The position numbers and the translations under genes were made by a program. The notes under the pieces are model-generated. The model was not told the DNA's origin and searched no databases. It worked only from the letters and a program-made list of their open reading frames with translations. Below are positions 54,179 to 57,971 of a stretch of DNA of 57,971 bases, piece after piece. Positions within the stretch are counted from its first letter, which is position 1, and each line of letters starts with the position of its first letter. The stretch lies in the NCBI GenBank assembly GCA_913045265.1, contig CAJWQX010000012.1, positions 1-57,971 of the forward strand. The letters are read 5' to 3'. The DNA is from UBA11889 sp002313255. GTDB taxonomy: Bacteria; Pseudomonadota; Gammaproteobacteria; Pseudomonadales; Azotimanducaceae.

Positions 54179-55852
54179 ATGAGCAACAAACGACCGTACT
54201 CATCCATCGTTGTCGACGGTGTCCAACAAGCGCCCAGTCGCGCCATGCTTTACCCCGTCGGTTTCAGCGAGGCAGACTTCAAAAAACCCCAGATCGGCAT
54301 TGCCTCGACGTGGAGTCGCGTAACCCCCTGCAATATGCACATCGACGAACTCGCGGAAATGGCGGCAAAAGGCGCCGATCAGGCGGGCGCCAAGAGCGTG
54401 CTGTTTAACACAATCACAGTTTCCGATGGTATTTCCATGGGCACCCCTGGGATGCGTTATTCGCTGGTATCACGCGAAGTTATCGCCGATTCCATAGAAA
54501 CAGTCGTTGGCGCCCAGGGTTTTGATGGGTTCGTTGCTATTGGCGGATGTGACAAGAATATGCCGGCATGCGCCATTGCCATGGCTCGACTGGATCGACC
54601 TAGCGTCTTTGTATATGGCGGCACCATTCAGACAGGGACGAATCGTCGCGACATCATTTCTGTGTTCGAGGCAGTCGGCGCACACGCCGAAGGTTCACTG
54701 TCAGATATCGAACTGAGAGAAGTTGAACAAACTGCTATCCCAGGACCCGGCTCGTGCGCGGGAATGTATACAGCAAACACGATGGCGTCGGCTATCGAAG
54801 CGCTCGGATTGTCTCTGCCCAATTCTTCCGCCCAAGAAGCGGTTAGCGAACAGAAACGTCAGGACAGCTTCGATGCTGGCAGCGCAGTTTCATTGTTAAT
54901 CGATCGAGGAATCAAGCCATCCGATATTCTTAGTCGAGAAGCATTTGAGAACAGTATTGTGGTCGCGATCGCCTTGGAAGGATCCACGAATGCGGTCCTC
55001 CATCTATTAGCGATTGCACACGCCGCGAAGATTCCATTGGAACTCGACGATTTCACACGGATCGGGAAAAACGTCCCCGTATTAGCGGACATGCGCCCTG
55101 CGGGTCAATACGCAATGTCGGAACTCATTCATATCGGCGGCATCCAACCGCTCATGAAAATGTTGTTAGACGCCGGCCTATTGCATGGAGATTGTCTCAC
55201 GGTTACTGGCAAGACCCTTAAAGAAAATCTACAAGAAGTTGAGCCGTATCCGGCGGATCAAAAAATTATTCGACCCCTGACAAATCCAATCAAGAAGGAT
55301 AGCCATCTTGTCGTGCTTTATGGAAACGTAGCACCGGAGGGTGCGGTGGCAAAAATCACAGGCCATGAAGGCCTTAGTTTTACGGGAACAGCAAGAACAT
55401 TTCAGGGTGAAGAAGCCGCCATGGAAGCTATCATGGCTGGCACAGTACAACCCGGCGACGTCGTGGTACTGCGTTACGAAGGCCCGCGGGGTGGTCCCGG
55501 GATGCGCGAAATGTTAAGTCCTACGAGCGCGATTAACGGTCGCGGTCTCTCTGGGAAAGTCGCCTTGATCACCGACGGTCGATTTTCCGGTGGCTCTTCG
55601 GGTTTCGTGGTAGGACACGTGACTCCCGAAGCATTCGAAGGCGGTCCCATTGGCCTCATCGAAGATGGCGATGAAATTACCATTGATGCTGAAAAGAGAG
55701 AAATTAACCTCAGCATTACCGACGCAGAATTCACACATCGCGCCGGAGTCTGGAGCCAACCCGAGCCTTACACCGATCGCGGAACACTCGCCAAGTACGC
55801 TCGACTCGTTTCTTCGGCGAGTGAAGGTGCGGTGACAGATAAATACCTCTAA
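54179..55852 (+). CDS. ilvD: Dihydroxy-acid dehydratase
   Basis: A 557-residue iron-sulfur dehydratase for the third common step of branched-chain amino acid synthesis. Cluster cysteines lie in TPCNMH, GGCDKNMPAC and GPGSCAGMYTANTM. The C-terminal swivelling domain contains RYEGPRGGPGMREML and DGRFSGGSSGFVVGHV, and the PEA that follows. Normal length for the [2Fe-2S] type. Single gene, same strand as argE. Confidence 0.96.
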   Translation: MSNKRPYSSIVVDGVQQAPSRAMLYPVGFSEADFKKPQIGIASTWSRVTPCNMHIDELAEMAAKGADQAGAKSVLFNTITVSDGISMGTPGMRYSLVSREVIADSIETVVGAQGFDGFVAIGGCDKNMPACAIAMARLDRPSVFVYGGTIQTGTNRRDIISVFEAVGAHAEGSLSDIELREVEQTAIPGPGSCAGMYTANTMASAIEALGLSLPNSSAQEAVSEQKRQDSFDAGSAVSLLIDRGIKPSDILSREAFENSIVVAIALEGSTNAVLHLLAIAHAAKIPLELDDFTRIGKNVPVLADMRPAGQYAMSELIHIGGIQPLMKMLLDAGLLHGDCLTVTGKTLKENLQEVEPYPADQKIIRPLTNPIKKDSHLVVLYGNVAPEGAVAKITGHEGLSFTGTARTFQGEEAAMEAIMAGTVQPGDVVVLRYEGPRGGPGMREMLSPTSAINGRGLSGKVALITDGRFSGGSSGFVVGHVTPEAFEGGPIGLIEDGDEITIDAEKREINLSITDAEFTHRAGVWSQPEPYTDRGTLAKYARLVSSASEGAVTDKYL

Positions 55853-55909
55853 TCAACGATCTTGCGGTTGCCAGCTGCAATCCGTTGTTCAAGCCAACTC
55901 GCTTTGACC

Positions 55910-56317
55910 TTATCCATCATTTAGACGATTTCTATTTATTTGGACTGGGCGAATTCGTACGTACCCCCAGTAGCAGACTTGCCCGACCCCGATACCAATC
56001 GTGTCCCACAATAGATCAAGGATTTCCGCTCGACGGTCTGGAGTGAACGCTTGCGCTACTTCTAACGCCACAGAATAAAAGAACATCCATGTCGCGGGGA
56101 TCCACAGAATGCTGAATGTAAGAGTTAGTGGATTTCGATCTGTATCAAAGTGGGCGAGAACGAGCGCAGCCGTCAGATAAGTGAACGCAAACACATGCAA
56201 TACGACATCAGGAAATTGGATCGCGTCCGGGTAGGGGGCCGGCATAAGTGCCAGGTATGTACAGATTGCTAGCGGCATCCAGAATGCAGTTCTGTAAATC
56301 GCGGGCATGTAGTTCAT
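55910..56317 (-). CDS. VanZ-like membrane protein
   Basis: A 135-residue protein with about four hydrophobic segments and the VanZ-family landmarks: LPDAIQF-type PDVVLHVFAFTYL near residue 36, SVALEVAQAFTPDRRAEILDLLWDTIGIGVG near residue 80. Function is unknown for most members; the name comes from a teicoplanin-resistance gene but housekeeping copies are common. Its ATG overlaps the hemE stop (ATGA), so it is co-transcribed with hemE. Confidence 0.85.
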   Translation of the reverse strand: MNYMPAIYRTAFWMPLAICTYLALMPAPYPDAIQFPDVVLHVFAFTYLTAALVLAHFDTDRNPLTLTFSILWIPATWMFFYSVALEVAQAFTPDRRAEILDLLWDTIGIGVGQVCYWGYVRIRPVQINRNRLNDG

Positions 56318-57333
56318 CGCGCTGTCTGTTCGCGCACGAAATCGACCAACCTCTTAACGTTATCGACGGGCGTCTCCGGAATAATCCCGTGACCCAAATT
56401 AAATATATGTCCGGGACGTCCTCCAACCTCATCTATGAGGATTCGCGCCTGGTTGATCATGCTACTCGGCTCGGCACAAAGCGCGATCGGATCCAAGTTA
56501 CCTTGGATCGCGCGACTACCCAAGCGATCCCACGTAGTGACCAAAGGAACGCGCCAGTCGAGCGCCATTAAATCTGGGCCGGTGGCATACATAGCGTCGA
56601 GTAAATGTGCGTTACCGGTTCCAAAGTAAATGATAGGCACCTTGCCTTGAATGCGTTCCATCAGCCGCCGCGTAGCCGGAGCCACATACCGCTCATAGTC
56701 GGCGAGCGACAAACACCCAACCCAACTATCAAATAACTGTATAGCTTGAGCCCCCGACGCGATCTGTAATTGCACATAGTCCGCGACGGTATCCACAAGT
56801 TTATCCATCAAAGACTGCCATAACACTTCGTGGTCATACATCAGCCGCTTCACATGGACATAGTTTCGCGAGCTCTTGCCCTCGACCGCGTAGCATGCAA
56901 GCGTGAACGGTGCCCCCGCAAAACCGATCAGCGCAACTTCTTTTGGCAAGTCGTTAAGTATGCGTCCGAGAGTTTCCACGACGTAACCACAACCTTCCTC
57001 AGCTGGGACGACGGCTAACGCCTCTATCGCTTTTTTGTCACGTAATGGATTTTCAAACACAGGTCCAACGCCTGGTTTGTACTCGAGATTGAGACCCATC
57101 GGCTCAAGTACCGGGAGCAAATCGGCGAACATTATCGCTGCGTCGACACCGAGTATTCGTTGTGCGTCCAAGGTCGCTTTCGCTGCAAGCTCAGGATTCT
57201 TAAAGAACTCTAGGCTGGGGGTATCGCCTTTCAAAATATGGTATTCCGGCATATATCGCCCGGCCTGCCGATTTAGCCAAATAGGCGTGTTCGGCGTGCT
57301 GGCACCGGCGCATGCGTCTAGAAAGATCGGCAT
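56314..57333 (-). CDS. hemE: Uroporphyrinogen decarboxylase
   Basis: A 339-residue haem-synthesis enzyme that converts uroporphyrinogen III to coproporphyrinogen III. The N-terminal PIWLNRQAGRYMPEY holds the substrate-binding arginines; IMFADLLPVLEPMG contains the key aspartate, and FAGAPFTLACY and NLGHGIIPETPVDNV are also typical. Its ATG overlaps the fabV stop by one base (TAATG). Confidence 0.97.
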   Translation of the reverse strand: MPIFLDACAGASTPNTPIWLNRQAGRYMPEYHILKGDTPSLEFFKNPELAAKATLDAQRILGVDAAIMFADLLPVLEPMGLNLEYKPGVGPVFENPLRDKKAIEALAVVPAEEGCGYVVETLGRILNDLPKEVALIGFAGAPFTLACYAVEGKSSRNYVHVKRLMYDHEVLWQSLMDKLVDTVADYVQLQIASGAQAIQLFDSWVGCLSLADYERYVAPATRRLMERIQGKVPIIYFGTGNAHLLDAMYATGPDLMALDWRVPLVTTWDRLGSRAIQGNLDPIALCAEPSSMINQARILIDEVGGRPGHIFNLGHGIIPETPVDNVKRLVDFVREQTAR

Positions 57334-57971
57334 TAGTACCCAATCATCAATTCAATGTCTGCGTCGTAATCGACATTTTCGATGCCAAAGCCGAATAATC
57401 GAAAGAAGTCATCTCTGAATCCACGAAGGTCAGCGAGGTCCGCAACGTTGTCGGTCGTTATATCTGACCAACGGCGCTGTACTTCCGATTGGATATCGGC
57501 GTCAAGTTCATAATTGTCCATCCGAATACGGCCAATCTCGTCTGTACGCATAGGCTGATTTGAATACAGTTGCTCGCGGAAGAGACGATGAATATGGGCG
57601 ACACAGTCCTCGTGACAGTCGCGTTCCTTCATCACCTGAAAGAGGATAGAGAAATACAACGGGACCACAGGGATCGCAGTACTTGCTTGCGTTACGACCG
57701 CCTTTAACACGGCAACGTCCGCACGTCCTTTTATACCCGCTAGCTTCGTCGATATTTCTTCTGCTGCTCGATCAAGGTCTTCTTTCGCGCGCCCCAACGT
57801 TCCGTCCCAATAAATAGGCCACGTAAGTTCATTGCCGATGTAAGTATAGGCAACGGTCTCAAATCCAGGCCCCAGCACTTCCGCTTCCAGAAGCGCATCG
57901 ATCCAATATTCCCAGTCCTCGCCACCCATGACCGCAACCGTAGCGTCCACCTCGTCCACATCGGCAGGATC
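57333..57971 (-). CDS. fabV: Trans-2-enoyl-ACP/CoA reductase FabV (3' part, cut by window edge)
   Basis: The C-terminal 212 codons of a FabV-type enoyl reductase; the gene continues past 57971. AVMGGEDWEYWIDALLEA, TYIGNELTWPIYWDGTLGRAKEDLD and FGFGIENVDYDADIE are characteristic. The second contains the family's Tyr-x8-Lys pair (YWDGTLGRAK). FabV performs the last reduction in fatty-acid elongation and is insensitive to triclosan in species studied. The reading frame stays open to the window end, so this is an edge truncation, not a pseudogene. Confidence 0.94.
   Translation of the reverse strand, partial: DPADVDEVDATVAVMGGEDWEYWIDALLEAEVLGPGFETVAYTYIGNELTWPIYWDGTLGRAKEDLDRAAEEISTKLAGIKGRADVAVLKAVVTQASTAIPVVPLYFSILFQVMKERDCHEDCVAHIHRLFREQLYSNQPMRTDEIGRIRMDNYELDADIQSEVQRRWSDITTDNVADLADLRGFRDDFFRLFGFGIENVDYDADIELMIGY

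Noticed and set aside
1..57971. CRISPR arrays, insertion sequences, rRNA genes
   Set aside because: No regularly spaced repeats, transposase-like reading frames, terminal inverted repeats or rRNA-like sequence were seen on either strand.

Overview
The window reads as a block of chromosome from a gammaproteobacterium. The gene order from about 15.7 to 49.4 kb (dnaB, rplI-rpsR-rpsF, rlmB-rnr, a tRNA-Leu, purA, DUF2065, hflC-hflK-hflX-hfq-miaA-mutL-amiB/C-tsaE-nnr, queG, orn, rhdA, psd, epmA, efp, epmB, parC, parE, cpdA, yqiB-like, tolC) follows from memory the arrangement known from Escherichia and especially Pseudomonas. Genes such as efp/epmA/epmB, hfq, miaA, cpdA and tolC fit that placement. 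Coding density is very high, many neighbours overlap by 1-4 bases, and several genes usual in these clusters are absent. This suggests a compact genome, perhaps of an uncultured aquatic lineage; that ecological reading is inference. No insertion sequence, prophage, CRISPR array or rRNA gene was seen.

Layout. 0.1-5.6 kb is the accessory part: a SAM-dependent methyltransferase, a small flavin/F420-type oxidase fold protein, an SDR oxidoreductase translationally coupled to a double-length family III CoA-transferase, and an MmcQ/YjbR protein. The tmRNA gene follows at 5.74-6.10 kb. 6.4-7.8 kb holds a small unknown gene coupled to xseB and ispA. 7.8-12.5 kb (minus strand) is glyA-nrdR-ribD-nusB-thiL-pgpA. 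ettA (plus) and radA-dnaB (minus) follow. 17.3-21.7 kb carries ribosomal proteins L9, S18 and S6, rlmB, rnr and tRNA-Leu. 21.9-23.9 kb is a short variable insert (GFA-family protein, folE2, a Trm112-like protein). 23.9-35.2 kb is the purA-to-nnr superoperon, all on the minus strand. 35.2-42.3 kb mixes queG, orn, rhdA, psd, the EF-P modification genes and an unusual membrane protein. 42.3-49.4 kb has topoisomerase IV, CpdA, a DUF1249 protein and TolC. 49.4-57.97 kb has Kdo transferase, a late lipid A acyltransferase, ilvE, argE, ilvD, a VanZ-like protein, hemE and the 3' part of fabV, cut by the window edge.

How the genes work together. Translation and ribosome rescue/quality control are heavily represented (tmRNA, EF-P with EpmA/EpmB, EttA, HflX, RlmB, RNase R, MiaA, TsaE, QueG, Hfq). 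Envelope biogenesis is represented by IspA, PgpA, Psd, AmiB/C, WaaA, an LpxL-like enzyme and TolC. Genome maintenance is represented by DnaB, RadA, MutL, XseB and ParC/ParE.

The most interesting sequence signals are: a near-canonical LexA box inside a plausible dnaB promoter; a membrane protein upstream of parC whose cytoplasmic half looks like a class III nucleotide cyclase with both metal-binding aspartates replaced; a fused CoA-transferase in which only the second half keeps the catalytic aspartate; twin palindromes between the yqiB-like gene and tolC; start codons of nnr and queG that abut back to back with a TATAAT box placed for leaderless transcription; and a ribosomal protein S6 with a very long acidic tail.
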